Below, piece by piece: positions 54,298 through 63,673 of a stretch of 64,000 bases of DNA (position 1 is its first letter; each line of letters starts with the position of its first letter). The stretch is from Hyphomonadaceae bacterium BL14 (GTDB lineage Bacteria > Pseudomonadota > Alphaproteobacteria > Caulobacterales > Maricaulaceae): positions 62,001 to 126,000 of the forward strand of contig CP091242.1 of the NCBI GenBank assembly GCA_027627705.1, read 5' to 3'. Below the pieces are notes generated by a model. It had not been told where the DNA came from and did no database searches. It worked only from the letters and a program-made list of their open reading frames with translations. The position numbers were made by a program, and so were the translations under genes.

Positions 54298-54364
54298 GGG
54301 GCGCATACGGTACCGGCTCACGCCGGATCGTAGCCGCCAACCCGCGCTTGAGGATTCCGACGAG

Positions 54365-55465
54365 ATGGCCGACGACGCAAGCCTTCACAAGACCCCGCTT
54401 TACGACCTCCATGTTGAGCTCGGCGCGCGCATGGTGCCGTTCGCGGGCTATGCCATGCCGGTTCAGTATGACGGCGTCATGGCCGAACACAACCATACCC
54501 GCGCCGCCGCGGGGCTGTTTGACGTGTCCCATATGGGTCAGGCGCGCGTGTCGGGTGACGAAGCCGCCTTCGAGGCGCTGATCACCGCCGATCTCGGCGC
54601 GCTGGGCGTGGGCGAGCAGAAATACACCCTCCTGCTCAATGACCAGGGCGGGATCATGGACGATCTGATGATCTCGCGGCCGGACGACGGCGATCTGTTC
54701 ATGGTGGTCAACGCTGCGTGCAAGGACAGCGACTTCGCCCACATGCGTTCGCGCTTCGGCTCGCGCGCCGGGCTTCACGAACTGAACGACCGCGCATTGC
54801 TGGCTCTGCAGGGGCCGCAGGCGGGCGCGGTGATGGCCGATCTGTGCCCGGATGCGGCCAAGCTGGTGTTCATGCAGGCGAGTGCGGTCACGCTGGACGG
54901 TATGGACTTGCTGGTGTCGCGCTCGGGTTATACCGGCGAGGACGGGTTCGAGATTTCGGTGGCCGCCCATCAGGCCGACGCGCTGGCACGCCGTCTCCTG
55001 AGCGATGAGCGGGTCAAGCCCATTGGCCTGGGCGCGCGTGATTCGCTGCGGCTGGAGGCCGGCCTGTGCCTCTATGGCCATGACATGGACGAGACGATCA
55101 CGCCGGTGGAGGCGAGCCTAGTCTGGGCGCTCGCCAAGTCGCGCCGCGAGCGGGGTGATTTCCCCGGCTCCGCGCGCATCCTGGCCCAGCTGGAGGCTGG
55201 CGCAGAGAAGAAGCGTGTCGGCATTCTGCCCGGCGACCGCGCCCCGGCCCGCGAGGGTACGCAGATTGTCGTGGGCGGTGAAACCGTTGGGGTGATCACC
55301 TCGGGCGGGTTCGGCCCGACCGTGGGCGGGCCTGTCGCCATGGGCTATGTCCGCACGGATCTGGCCAAACCCGGCCAGCCCGTCGAGCTGATGGTGCGCG
55401 GCAAATCGCGCCCGGCCGAAATCGCCAAAACCCCATTTGCGCCGCACCGCTTCTATCGCGGCTGA
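54365..55465 (+). CDS. gcvT: Glycine cleavage system T protein (aminomethyltransferase)
   Basis: The product is 366 aa from the ATG at 54365. An earlier in-frame ATG lies inside the riboswitch and would add 51 meaningless residues. GcvT moves the aminomethyl carbon to tetrahydrofolate and frees ammonia. Family marks are [37 protein letters not shown], the central [33 protein letters not shown] and the C-terminal GVITSGG.GPT.G.P.AMGYV. First gene of the glycine cleavage operon; gcvH starts 25 bases later. Confidence 0.97.
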   Translation: MADDASLHKTPLYDLHVELGARMVPFAGYAMPVQYDGVMAEHNHTRAAAGLFDVSHMGQARVSGDEAAFEALITADLGALGVGEQKYTLLLNDQGGIMDDLMISRPDDGDLFMVVNAACKDSDFAHMRSRFGSRAGLHELNDRALLALQGPQAGAVMADLCPDAAKLVFMQASAVTLDGMDLLVSRSGYTGEDGFEISVAAHQADALARRLLSDERVKPIGLGARDSLRLEAGLCLYGHDMDETITPVEASLVWALAKSRRERGDFPGSARILAQLEAGAEKKRVGILPGDRAPAREGTQIVVGGETVGVITSGGFGPTVGGPVAMGYVRTDLAKPGQPVELMVRGKSRPAEIAKTPFAPHRFYRG

Positions 55466-55490
55466 TCTGATTGTCTGGAGGAGACGCACC

Positions 55491-55856
55491 ATGACCACCC
55501 GTTACACCAAGGACCATGAATGGATACGCATCGATGGCGATTTCGCTGTTGTGGGGATCACCGCCTACGCCGCCGAGCAGCTGGGCGATGTGGTGTTCGT
55601 CGAGCTGCCCGAAATCGGCAAAACCCTGTCCCAGGGCGATGAAATGGCCGTGGTCGAGAGCGTCAAGGCGGCCTCGGAGGTTTACGCCCCGGCCTCGGGC
55701 GAAGTGGTCGCGGTCAATGACGCGCTGGAAGGCACGCCGGCCATGGTCAACGAGGCACCGGACGGGGAGGGCTGGTTCGTCAAGCTCAAGCTGTCCGACC
55801 CTGCCCAGCTTGAGGCCATGATGGATGACGCTGCCTACAAGGCGCACACGAGTTAG
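55491..55856 (+). CDS. gcvH: Glycine cleavage system H protein
   Basis: The product is 121 aa from the ATG at 55491, which follows GGAGGAGA. It begins [14 protein letters not shown], typical of GcvH. The lipoyl-lysine is Lys59 in [13 protein letters not shown]. The lipoyl arm carries the methylamine between the P, T and L proteins. A PaiB-like gene starts 16 bases downstream. Confidence 0.97.
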   Translation: MTTRYTKDHEWIRIDGDFAVVGITAYAAEQLGDVVFVELPEIGKTLSQGDEMAVVESVKAASEVYAPASGEVVAVNDALEGTPAMVNEAPDGEGWFVKLKLSDPAQLEAMMDDAAYKAHTS

Positions 55857-55872
55857 AAGGGCTGATCGCGCG

Positions 55873-56517
55873 ATGAGCTGGCCGCCGCACGCCTTTGCTG
55901 TCACCGACCGGGCCGAAGCGGCGTCTGTGATCGCGGCCTGGCCCTTCGCTACGATCGTGGTGAATGGCCCGGACGGCCTGGTGGCGGCGCGCACGCCAGT
56001 GGCGCTGGAGCACGCCGCAGATGGCGGGCTGGAGGCGCTGGTGGGCCATGTATCGCGGGCCAACCCGATCTGGTGCGCTATAGGCGAGGGCGCTCCGGCG
56101 ATGGCATTGTTTTCCGGGCCGCACGCCTATGTCAGTGCCTCGGCCTACCCGTCCAAGGCGGTGCATCGACGCGCGGTGCCAACCTGGAATTACGTTGCCG
56201 CCGAAGCCCATGGCGATGCGGTTGTGTTCGAGGACGAGGCGCAGCTGCACGCGCTGGTCGAGGCGCTGACGCAGCGCTTTGAATCGGGCCGCGCGCAGCC
56301 CTGGTCTGTCGCCGACGCGCCGGCGGACTATGTGTCGGCGCTCATGAAAGGAATTGTGGGCCTGCGCCTGACAGTGCGCGAGGTCCATGCGACGAAAAAG
56401 CTCAGCCAGAACAAGGCGGGCGCAGACTTTGACGGGGTGAAGGCGTTTCTGAACGCCGAACCTGAACCGGGCGCCCGCCAGACGGCGGCGCTGATGAGCG
56501 AACTGGAGCGAGGCTGA
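55873..56517 (+). CDS. PaiB/FMN-binding negative transcriptional regulator-like protein within the gcv operon
   Basis: The product is 214 aa from the ATG at 55873. The fold is the split-barrel flavin-binding type named after Bacillus Pai[40 protein letters not shown] and especially [13 protein letters not shown], which contacts FMN, and the late [11 protein letters not shown] are family hallmarks. No helix-turn-helix is visible; despite the family name, many members are probably flavoenzymes. It sits between gcvH and gcvPA, and its stop TGA shares the A with the ATG of gcvPA, so expression is tied to the glycine cleavage genes. A link to glycine metabolism is inferred from position only. Confidence 0.87.
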   Translation: MSWPPHAFAVTDRAEAASVIAAWPFATIVVNGPDGLVAARTPVALEHAADGGLEALVGHVSRANPIWCAIGEGAPAMALFSGPHAYVSASAYPSKAVHRRAVPTWNYVAAEAHGDAVVFEDEAQLHALVEALTQRFESGRAQPWSVADAPADYVSALMKGIVGLRLTVREVHATKKLSQNKAGADFDGVKAFLNAEPEPGARQTAALMSELERG

Positions 56518-57863
56518 TGCGCTATCTGCCGCTGACACCTGAAGACCGCAAAGACATGCTGGAGACGATCGGGGCACCCAGCGTGGACGCGCTGTTCGCC
56601 GACGTGCCCGAAGCGGCGCGGCTGAAAGGCCCCGTGGACCTGCCGCGCAGGGCCACCGAGCTGGAAGTGGAGCGCGCCTTCACCGCAATGGCGGGACGAA
56701 ACCTGAGCGCCTCCACCGCGCCGTTCTTCGTGGGCGCGGGCGCTTACAAGCACCATGTGCCCGCGACGGTGGATCATCTGATCCAGCGCTCGGAGTTTCT
56801 GACCAGCTACACGCCCTACCAGCCTGAAATCAGCCAGGGCACGCTGCAGACGCTGTTCGAATTCCAGACCCAGGTGGCGCTGCTGACCGGGACCGATGTG
56901 GCCAATGCGTCCATGTATGACGGGTCCACAGCCTGCGCCGAGGCGGTGCTGATGGCCTGCCGCATCACCAAGCGCCAGCGCGCCGTGCTCAGCGGCAATC
57001 TGCATCCCCATTATGCAGAAGCCACGCGCACGCTGGCCAAATACATGGATATCGAGATCGAGGCGGCGGCACCGGTGCCCGGCGGGCTCGACGCGGTCAG
57101 CGACGCGCTGACCGACGATGTCGCCTGCGTGGTGGTGCAGAACCCGGACGTGTTCGGCCAGGTTCATGACCTGCGGCCGCTGGCCGAAGCCGCCCATGCC
57201 AAAGGTGCGCTGCTGATTGCCGTGTTCACAGAAGTGGTGTCGCTGGGCCTGATCGAAAGCCCCGGGGCCATGGGTGCCGACATCGTGGTGGGCGAGGGCC
57301 AGTCGCTGGGCGTGGGCCTGCAGTTTGGCGGGCCGTATGTGGGCCTGTTCGCCTGCCGCGACGACCGCAATTTCATCCGCAACCTGCCCGGCCGCCTGGC
57401 CGGTGAGACGGTGGATGCCGACGGGCGGCGCGGCTTTGTGCTGACCCTGTCAACGCGCGAGCAGCACATCCGGCGCGACAAGGCGACGTCGAATATCTGC
57501 ACCAACTCCGGGCTGATGGCGCTGGCCTTTACCATCCACATGACGTTGCTGGGCGAGACGGGCCTGCGCACGCTGGCCCGTCTGAACCATGAGCGCGCGT
57601 GCGAGATGGCTGACCGGCTCGCCGCCCTGCCGGGCGTGGAGGTGCTCAACAGCGCCTTCTTCAACGAGATCACTGTCCGCCTGCCCAAACCCGCCGCGGG
57701 CGTCGTGGAGGCGCTGGCCGCCAAGGGGATACTGGCAGGCGTGCCCGCCAGCCGGTTGTTCCCCAAAGGCGGACTGGACGATCTTCTGATGCTGGCCGCG
57801 ACCGAAACCACTACCCAAGCCGACCTCGACGCGCTCGAGGCGGGCCTGAAAGAGGTGCTGTAA
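56517..57863 (+). CDS. gcvPA: Glycine dehydrogenase (decarboxylating) subunit 1
   Basis: The product is 448 aa, the N-terminal half of the P protein in organisms where it is split. Features are [52 protein letters not shown] and [19 protein letters not shown]. The PLP lysine is on subunit 2. P protein decarboxylates glycine and passes the aminomethyl group to lipoyl-H protein. Its TAA stop overlaps the gcvPB ATG (TAATG). Confidence 0.97.
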   Translation: MRYLPLTPEDRKDMLETIGAPSVDALFADVPEAARLKGPVDLPRRATELEVERAFTAMAGRNLSASTAPFFVGAGAYKHHVPATVDHLIQRSEFLTSYTPYQPEISQGTLQTLFEFQTQVALLTGTDVANASMYDGSTACAEAVLMACRITKRQRAVLSGNLHPHYAEATRTLAKYMDIEIEAAAPVPGGLDAVSDALTDDVACVVVQNPDVFGQVHDLRPLAEAAHAKGALLIAVFTEVVSLGLIESPGAMGADIVVGEGQSLGVGLQFGGPYVGLFACRDDRNFIRNLPGRLAGETVDADGRRGFVLTLSTREQHIRRDKATSNICTNSGLMALAFTIHMTLLGETGLRTLARLNHERACEMADRLAALPGVEVLNSAFFNEITVRLPKPAAGVVEALAAKGILAGVPASRLFPKGGLDDLLMLAATETTTQADLDALEAGLKEVL

Positions 57864-59434
57864 TGAGCATGAACGCACAAGGCCGCCCCTCCCGTCCGCT
57901 CCACGCCCATGATGCGGGTGCGTATCAGGACACGTTCTCCGGCTCGCGCGGGTTGGACCAGGCCGAGCCGCTGATCTTTGAGCGCGGGCGTGTGGACGTG
58001 ACGGGTGTGGATCTGCCCGACCCGACCGGCGCGCCATCGCGCATTGGCGGACTGGAGCGCAAGGCCGAGATTGGCCTGCCGGGTCTGGCCGAGCCTGAAA
58101 CCATGCGCCATTACGTGCGGCTGAGCCGGAAGAATTACGCCATCGATCTGGGGCTTTATCCGCTGGGTTCGTGCACCATGAAGCACAATCCGCGCCTGAA
58201 TGAGAAAATGGCGCGCCTGCCGGGCTTTGGCGATATCCACCCGCTGCAGCCCCAGTCCACAGTTCAGGGCGCGCTGGAGCTGATCGGTGAGCTGGCACAC
58301 TGGCTGATGGTCCTGACCAACACGCCGTGCGTGGCGATGAGCCCGAAGGCCGGTGCCCATGGCGAGTTGTGCGGCATGATGGCGATCCGTGCGGCGCTGG
58401 ACGCGCGCGGCGAAACCGGACGCCGGCGTGTGCTGGTGCCCGAAAGCGCCCATGGCACCAACCCGGCCACCGCCGTGCAGTGCGGCTTCTTCTGCGACGA
58501 GATTCCCGCCGACACTACGGGCCGCGTGGACATGGAGGCGTTCAAGGCCAAGCTGGGGCCTGACGTGGCCGCCATCATGCTGACCAATCCCAACACGTGC
58601 GGATTGTTCGAGCGCGATATCAAGGAAATCGCCGACCTGATCCATGAGGCGGGCGGGTATTTCTATTGCGACGGCGCGAACTTCAACGCCATCGTGGGCC
58701 GCGTGCGGCCGGGCGATCTGGGCATCGATGCGATGCACATCAATCTGCACAAGACCTTCTCGACTCCCCATGGCGGCGGCGGTCCGGGCTCGGGTCCCAC
58801 CGTGTTTTCGCAGGCGCTCGCGCCCTTCGTGCCCGTGCCTTTCGTGGTGCGTGAGGGCGAAACCTGGCACCTGGTGGAGCACGAGCACGAAGCCGAGGGT
58901 CAGCCCTTCGGCCGCATGGTCGCCTTCCACGGCCAGATGGGCATGTTCACGCGGGCGCTGAGCTACATGATGAGCCACGGCTCGGACGGCCTCAGACAGG
59001 CCGCCGAGGATGCGGTATTGAACGCCAACTACGTGCTGGCGCGCCTGCGCCATGTGATGACGGCGGCGTTCGACGGTACCTGCATGCACGAAGCCCTGTT
59101 CGATGACCGCTTCCTGAAAGGCACGGGCGTGTCCACCCTGGATTTCGCCAAGGCGATGATCGACGAGGGCTATCACCCGATGACCATGTACTTCCCGCTG
59201 GTGGTCCACGGTGCCATGCTGATCGAGCCGACCGAAACCGAAAGCAAGGCCTCGCTGGACCGGTTTTGCGATACGCTGGAAGGACTTGCCCTGGCCGCCA
59301 AGGCCGGCGAGGCCGAGCGCTTCACCGCTGCGCCGCGCCATGCGCCGGCCAAGCGCCTGGACGAGACACGCGCTGCGCGCAGCCCGGTCCTGCGCTGGAG
59401 TCCGCCGGCGCAAACGCCGCAGGCGGCCGAGTAA
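57863..59434 (+). CDS. gcvPB: Glycine dehydrogenase (decarboxylating) subunit 2
   Basis: The product is 523 aa, the C-terminal half of the split P protein. The pyridoxal-phosphate lysine is K297 in NLHKTFSTPHGGGGPG. Also seen are the early LGSCTMKHNP and the LVPESAHGTNPAT loop. The last 30 residues are rich in Ala, Pro and Arg and extend past the family domain. Last gene of the operon. Confidence 0.97.
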   Translation: MSMNAQGRPSRPLHAHDAGAYQDTFSGSRGLDQAEPLIFERGRVDVTGVDLPDPTGAPSRIGGLERKAEIGLPGLAEPETMRHYVRLSRKNYAIDLGLYPLGSCTMKHNPRLNEKMARLPGFGDIHPLQPQSTVQGALELIGELAHWLMVLTNTPCVAMSPKAGAHGELCGMMAIRAALDARGETGRRRVLVPESAHGTNPATAVQCGFFCDEIPADTTGRVDMEAFKAKLGPDVAAIMLTNPNTCGLFERDIKEIADLIHEAGGYFYCDGANFNAIVGRVRPGDLGIDAMHINLHKTFSTPHGGGGPGSGPTVFSQALAPFVPVPFVVREGETWHLVEHEHEAEGQPFGRMVAFHGQMGMFTRALSYMMSHGSDGLRQAAEDAVLNANYVLARLRHVMTAAFDGTCMHEALFDDRFLKGTGVSTLDFAKAMIDEGYHPMTMYFPLVVHGAMLIEPTETESKASLDRFCDTLEGLALAAKAGEAERFTAAPRHAPAKRLDETRAARSPVLRWSPPAQTPQAAE

Positions 59435-59496
59435 CGGGCGCGGCGCCAGAGACACGGCGCCACAAATTCGCCCCGCGATCCGTTCACTGACTGCAC

Positions 59497-59531
59497 AAAC
59501 CGGCCCGGCCCCCTTGGTCAGGCCGGGTTTG
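59497..59531 (+). terminator. Possible terminator of the gcv operon
   Basis: AAACC(GGC)CCGGCC pairs with GGCCGGGTTT (59521-59530), with a small bulge in the left arm and an 11-base loop. The AAA/TTT ends give a short U tract. It begins about 60 bases after the gcvPB stop. Confidence 0.45.
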
Positions 59532-59597
59532 GCGCTCTAGATTGATGTCCCTCCCGTCAGTGACCGGCCGGGACGCGGGAGCTGGAATGTGGTGGCG

Positions 59598-59879
59598 ATG
59601 AACGATCATCTCAACGGCTGGGGGAAAAACGGGGTTGTGCAGATCGTCCAGGCGGTGCTGCGCGCTATTGGCGTGGCCTTGGGCCTGTTCATGTTGGCCA
59701 TTGCCATACCGTTGTTTTTCCTGCCTATTCCGCTCGGGCTGCCGCTCGCGATCCTGGCGCTGATCCTGTTGGCAGCCACCTCCAAGACCGCCCACCGCGC
59801 GATCACGGGCTGGTTGCGCCGCCATCCGAAAGTCTGGGAGAAGGTCAAGCATTTGTTTGACCGAGGCGAAAAGGACTGA
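59598..59879 (+). CDS. Small two-helix membrane protein
   Basis: The product is 93 aa from the ATG at 59598; a GTG at 59589 would add three residues. Two closely spaced hydrophobic segments (about residues 20-39 and 41-60, joined by LPIPLGLP) form a hairpin in the membrane. A basic C-terminal tail follows (HRAITGWLRRHPKVWEKVKHLF). The layout resembles small PGPGW-type membrane proteins, but the motif itself is absent. Function unknown. Confidence 0.65.
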   Translation: MNDHLNGWGKNGVVQIVQAVLRAIGVALGLFMLAIAIPLFFLPIPLGLPLAILALILLAATSKTAHRAITGWLRRHPKVWEKVKHLFDRGEKD

Positions 59880-59924
59880 ATTTCGCCGGTCAGAAATTTA
59901 ATTTAAGATCCAAGGGGTTCGCCC

Positions 59925-60548
59925 ATGACAATCATCCTGCACCATCTCGGTCAGTCGCGTTCCGAGCGCATTGTCTGGCTGCTGGAGGAGCTGGGGACCC
60001 CCTATGAGCTGGTCCGCCACAGCCGTGACCCGCAGACCCGTCTGGCACCCGCGGCGCTGGGGGATATCCATCCGCTGGGCAAGGCCCCGGTTCTGGTGTT
60101 CGACGATGGGCGCACGCTCGCCGAAACAGGTGCTATTGCGCAGTATTTACTGGAGAAATTCGATCTGGCGAACCGGCTTCATCCGGTTCCGGGCAGCGCG
60201 GCCTGGCCGGTATTTCTCGAATGGATGCACGCCAGCGAGGGCGCGGTCTTCCTGCCCTTCCTGATGAACGCGTATCTGCGCCCCAGCGGGCTGATGGAGA
60301 GCCCGCTGGGGCAGTTCATGGCGGCCGAGCGGGCCAAGGTGCTGCGCCATGTGGAGGCTCACCTCAAACGCCATAGCTGGTTTGCTGGCGAGGCGTTCAG
60401 CGCGGCGGACTGCCTGATGGGATTCCAGCTGGAAGCAGCAGAAAAAGCCGGTGTGATTTCAGAAGGTTCGTCCGTTCACGACTGGCTGACCCGCGCCCGC
60501 GCCCGGCCCGCCCACCAGGCGATGCGTCAGGTGACGGCGCAGGACTGA
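59925..60548 (+). CDS. Glutathione S-transferase family protein
   Basis: The product is 207 aa. The thioredoxin-like N-terminal domain has LHHLGQSRSERIVWLLEELGTPYEL, the cis-proline segment GKAPVLVFDDG and ETGAIAQYLLEKF. The all-helical C-terminal domain contains WFAGEAFSAADCLMGFQLEAA. It conjugates glutathione to electrophiles or acts in redox defence; the substrate is not known. A 45-base gap separates it from the preceding small membrane protein, and it is convergent with the helicase gene. Confidence 0.92.
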   Translation: MTIILHHLGQSRSERIVWLLEELGTPYELVRHSRDPQTRLAPAALGDIHPLGKAPVLVFDDGRTLAETGAIAQYLLEKFDLANRLHPVPGSAAWPVFLEWMHASEGAVFLPFLMNAYLRPSGLMESPLGQFMAAERAKVLRHVEAHLKRHSWFAGEAFSAADCLMGFQLEAAEKAGVISEGSSVHDWLTRARARPAHQAMRQVTAQD

Positions 60549-60713
60549 TTGACGGCTCCGCCTATCCCCACCCCACACCCTCACTTGTCCCCTTCCCGTG
60601 GGGTCGTCTGGCACCTCTTTTCGGGTCGAAAACCGGCCTCTGAATGTCCAGAACCGGCCCTGAGGGGTTCAAAACGGCCATTTTCGGGTTCAAGCGCACC
60701 GGACGCCCTCACC

Positions 60714-63314
60714 TCACCCCATCGCTTCGCTGGCGAGCGCCGCGCTGGCGTCTTCCAGGATGGCGTCGCCGGCCTCGCCGAACACCGCCTCGCGCCCGAC
60801 CTCGAGCATGACGGGGACGGCCAGCGGCGAGATTTTGGCGAGCGCCATGTGATCGACCCGGCCCGCGACTTTGGCGAGCCGGTCGGCGAGGCGGCGGATG
60901 TCCAGAAGGCCGGACGCGGCGTCCTGCCAGGCCGCTTCGAGCAGGATGTGGCCCGGCTCATGCTCGCGCAGGACCTTGTAAATGAGGTCGGCGGAAAACG
61001 TGACCTGACGGCCGGTTTTCTCCTGACCGGGCAGGCGGCGCTCGATCAGGCCGGCGATCAGGGCGCAGTTGCGGAAGGTGCGCTGCATCAGCGCGCTTTC
61101 AGCCAGCCAGGCGTCGAGATCGTCGCCCAGCATGTCTTCGCTGAACAGGGCCGCCATATCGCAATCGGCCATGTCGGACAGGCCCCAGACCGCCAGCGCA
61201 TATTCATTGGCGACAAAGCCCAGAGGCCGCTTGCGTGCCCGCTCCAGCCGGCGGGTCAGCAGCATGCCCAGGGTCTGGTGAGCCAGGCGGCCCTCGAACG
61301 GATAGCAGACCAGATAGAATTTGCCGCCGCGCGGGAAGGTCTCCACCAGCAGCCGGTCAGGCTCGGGCAGGCGCGAGCGCTCTTTCTGCAGGGCCAGCCA
61401 CTCGCGCACCTGGGCGGGCAGGCCGTCCCAGGCGTCGGGCGTGTGGACCAGCTCGCGCACCCGCTCGGCCAGGAAGGTGGTGTAGGGAAATTTGCCGCCC
61501 TGCCAGCTGGGGATTTTCGGGTCGGTGCCGCTGGCGCGGCTGACCAGGCATTCGGTTCCGCTGACCCCTTCAAAGCGCAGCATCTGGCCGGCGAACAGGA
61601 AGGTGTCGCCGGGGGTGAGCTGGTCGGCAAACCATTCCTCCACCTGACCCAGGCGCGGGCCGCCGCCGCGCAGGGCAGGCGTGCGGGCGATTCCAGAAGC
61701 GGCGGGCAGGGGTGCCCCGGCGGCGTAGGACGGCGGGGCGGTGAGGCGCGCGGGCGCGGCGCGCTGGCTGAGGCTGGCGGTCTGCGGTGGAGGCGCTGGC
61801 GTGGTGGCACCCTTGCGCCCGGCGGCCAGGCGCACGTCCAGCATCGGGCTTTCGATGATCACGCCGATATTGAGCCGGTGGCGCTGGGCGGTGTCGCGAT
61901 TGCGGGCGCGCCAGAGCCCGTCGCGCCCCTTCACGATGCGCCGGAACCGGTCATAGGAGCCCAGCGCATAGCCGCCCGTGGCCACGAACGCCAGCACCCG
62001 GTCAAACACATCGCGCTGAAGGCCCGCATAGGGCGCGGCCCGGCGCACCTCGTCATACAGCGCATCAGCCTCGAACGGATCACCGCAGGCGCGGCCCATG
62101 ACATGCTGGGCCAGCACGTCCAGCGCGCCGTCGCGCAAGGGTTCCCCGTCCAGCGCGCCGGCGTTCACCGCGTCGCGCGCGCAGGCGCATTCGAGGTGCT
62201 CGAACCGGTTGGTGGGGACCAGCACGGCACGCGAGGGCGCATCGAGCCGGTGATTGGCCCGGCCCAGGCGCTGCATCAGGCGCGCGGCACCCTTGGGCGC
62301 GCCCATCTGGATGACCAGGTCCACATCGCCCCAGTCAATGCCGAGATCGAGGGTGGAGGTGCACACCACCGCGCGCAGTTTTCCCGCCGCCATGGCCGCC
62401 TCCACCTTGCGGCGCTGCTCCACCGACAGCGACCCGTGGTGCAGGGCGATGGGCAGGGCGTCCTCATTCACGCCCCACAGCATCTGGAACACGAACTCGG
62501 CCTGGGAGCGGGTGTTGACGAAGACCAGCGTCAGGCGCGCGTCGCGGATGCGGGCATAGACATCGTCAATGGCGTGGCGGCCCGAATGGCCCGCCCAGGG
62601 GATGCGCGCCGCGTCGGGGGTCATGATCTCGACCACCGGCGCGGCACCCGGCGCGCCCCGGATGATGCGGGCCTGACGGCTTTCGCTTGGGCTTTGACGC
62701 GCCAGCCAGCTTGCATGGCCCGCCTCATCCATCACGGTGGCCGACAGCCCCACCCGGCGCGCGTGCGGCGCGTAGGTGGACAGCGCCGCCAGACCCAGCG
62801 CCAGCAGATCGCCGCGCTTGCCCGGTGCCAGCGCATGCACCTCGTCAATGATCACGGCCCTGAGGTCGGCAAAGAACGCCGCACCGTTTTCCTGTGCACA
62901 GAACAGGGCGAGCTGTTCGGGCGTGGTCAGCAGCATGTCGGGCGGGGAGGCGCGCTGGCGGGTGCGGCGCGATGGCGGCGTATCGCCGGTGCGCGTCTCG
63001 ATGCGCAGGTTCAAACCCATCTCCGCCACCGGATTGGTGAGATTGCGCGCCACATCATAGGACAGCGCCTTGAGCGGCGAGACATAAAGCGTGTGCAGGC
63101 GGTGCGGCCGGTCCGCGCCCGCGCCCTCGGTCAGGTCGGCCAGCTCGGTGAGGCTGCCCAGAAACCCGCCCAGCGTCTTGCCCGCGCCGGTGGGCGCGAT
63201 CAGCAGCGCATCCTCGCCCGCCTGCGCCGCCGCCAGCATGTCCAGCTGATGGGCCCGCGGCGCCCAGCCACGCGCGTCGAACCAGGCTTCAAAACGGGCG
63301 GGCAGGGCGCTCAT
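60714..63314 (-). CDS. Lhr-type DEXH helicase (ligase-associated DNA damage response type)
   Basis: The product is 866 aa. RecA domain 1 has the Q motif region PRAHQLDMLAAA, Walker A APTGAGKT (40-47), YVSPLKALSYD, TTPEQL, DEVHAL and LSATV. RecA domain 2 has FVNTRSQAEF, TSTLDLGIDWGDVDLVIQ.GAPKG and QRLGRANHRLD. A winged-helix and Lhr-specific core follow. The length and motifs fit the ligase-associated DEXH helicase usually encoded with an ATP-dependent DNA ligase, a phosphoesterase and an exonuclease, none of which is adjacent here. Around residues 505-565 is a low-complexity Ala/Pro/Arg-rich insertion that probably forms a flexible linker. Confidence 0.9.
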   Translation of the reverse strand: MSALPARFEAWFDARGWAPRAHQLDMLAAAQAGEDALLIAPTGAGKTLGGFLGSLTELADLTEGAGADRPHRLHTLYVSPLKALSYDVARNLTNPVAEMGLNLRIETRTGDTPPSRRTRQRASPPDMLLTTPEQLALFCAQENGAAFFADLRAVIIDEVHALAPGKRGDLLALGLAALSTYAPHARRVGLSATVMDEAGHASWLARQSPSESRQARIIRGAPGAAPVVEIMTPDAARIPWAGHSGRHAIDDVYARIRDARLTLVFVNTRSQAEFVFQMLWGVNEDALPIALHHGSLSVEQRRKVEAAMAAGKLRAVVCTSTLDLGIDWGDVDLVIQMGAPKGAARLMQRLGRANHRLDAPSRAVLVPTNRFEHLECACARDAVNAGALDGEPLRDGALDVLAQHVMGRACGDPFEADALYDEVRRAAPYAGLQRDVFDRVLAFVATGGYALGSYDRFRRIVKGRDGLWRARNRDTAQRHRLNIGVIIESPMLDVRLAAGRKGATTPAPPPQTASLSQRAAPARLTAPPSYAAGAPLPAASGIARTPALRGGGPRLGQVEEWFADQLTPGDTFLFAGQMLRFEGVSGTECLVSRASGTDPKIPSWQGGKFPYTTFLAERVRELVHTPDAWDGLPAQVREWLALQKERSRLPEPDRLLVETFPRGGKFYLVCYPFEGRLAHQTLGMLLTRRLERARKRPLGFVANEYALAVWGLSDMADCDMAALFSEDMLGDDLDAWLAESALMQRTFRNCALIAGLIERRLPGQEKTGRQVTFSADLIYKVLREHEPGHILLEAAWQDAASGLLDIRRLADRLAKVAGRVDHMALAKISPLAVPVMLEVGREAVFGEAGDAILEDASAALASEAMG

Positions 63315-63390
63315 GGGACATGAGATAGCGCAAGGGGCGGGGAAAGGGGATGGGGGAGGAAGACTGATCAGACACCCTCACGCCGGTTTT

Positions 63391-63502
63391 CCCGGAAGCC
63401 GCGACGCGGCGGTCCGGGACCCATCCCGCTGTGTTTGAACCGCCGCGACGGCGGACAAGATCGGTGGATGGGTCCCGGCTCTCCCCCGGATCAAGTCCGG
63501 GG
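63391..63502. repeat. Nested inverted-repeat element
   Basis: Four perfect inverted repeats are packed here. CCCGGA (63391-63396) pairs with TCCGGG (63413-63418). CCGGGACCCATCC (63414-63426) pairs with GGATGGGTCCCGG (63466-63478) over 13 bp. Inside that loop CCGCCG-CGA-CGGCGG (63440-63454) forms a hairpin. CCCCGGA-TCAAG-TCCGGGG (63484-63502) follows. The shape is like dispersed intergenic palindromic elements of alphaproteobacteria, but only one copy lies in this window. Confidence 0.6.
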
Positions 63503-63557
63503 TCGGCCGGGACGGCAGTGTTGGAGACCCACCGCTGCACCTGCCCGCCCGGCCTGA

Positions 63558-63586
63558 CTTGAAGGGGCGGGTGCGGGGCTCCACTT
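63558..63586 (+). promoter_or_regulatory. Possible heat-shock (sigma-32) promoter of lon
   Basis: CTTGAA (63558-63563) matches the alphaproteobacterial sigma-32 -35 box. After 17 bases CCACTT (63581-63586) is a weak -10. The start would be near 63593, about 80 bases ahead of the lon ATG. Lon is commonly heat-shock induced, but the -10 match is poor. Confidence 0.3.
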
Positions 63587-63673
63587 GTGTCTGCACACGA
63601 AGCGGGCGACGCTGGCCCGCATGGCATGATGGCGCCCGGACGCGTATCGTCACGGGCGCGGAGAACCAAGCTG

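Larger units (their letters stand above)
63315..63673. other. Intergenic region between helicase and lon, 359 bases
   Basis: This divergent gap has no credible gene. Its middle is the hairpin-rich repeat at 63391-63502, and its right part should hold the lon promoter. The ATG of lon at 63674 lacks a strong Shine-Dalgarno (nearest is GGAGAACCAAGCTG). Confidence 0.5.

Noticed and set aside
54212..54364. Upstream extension of gcvT starting at 54212
   Set aside because: This stretch is the second riboswitch aptamer and its linker; GcvT homology begins at the ATG at 54365.
57164..59455. Minus-strand open frame of 763 codons
   Set aside because: Antisense to gcvPA and gcvPB, both of which carry clear family motifs; no recognisable domain on the minus strand.
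60549..63323. Plus-strand open frame of 924 codons
   Set aside because: It is antisense to the well-supported Lhr-type helicase, is rich in His, Gln and Gly as expected for antisense of a high-GC gene, and shows no domain.
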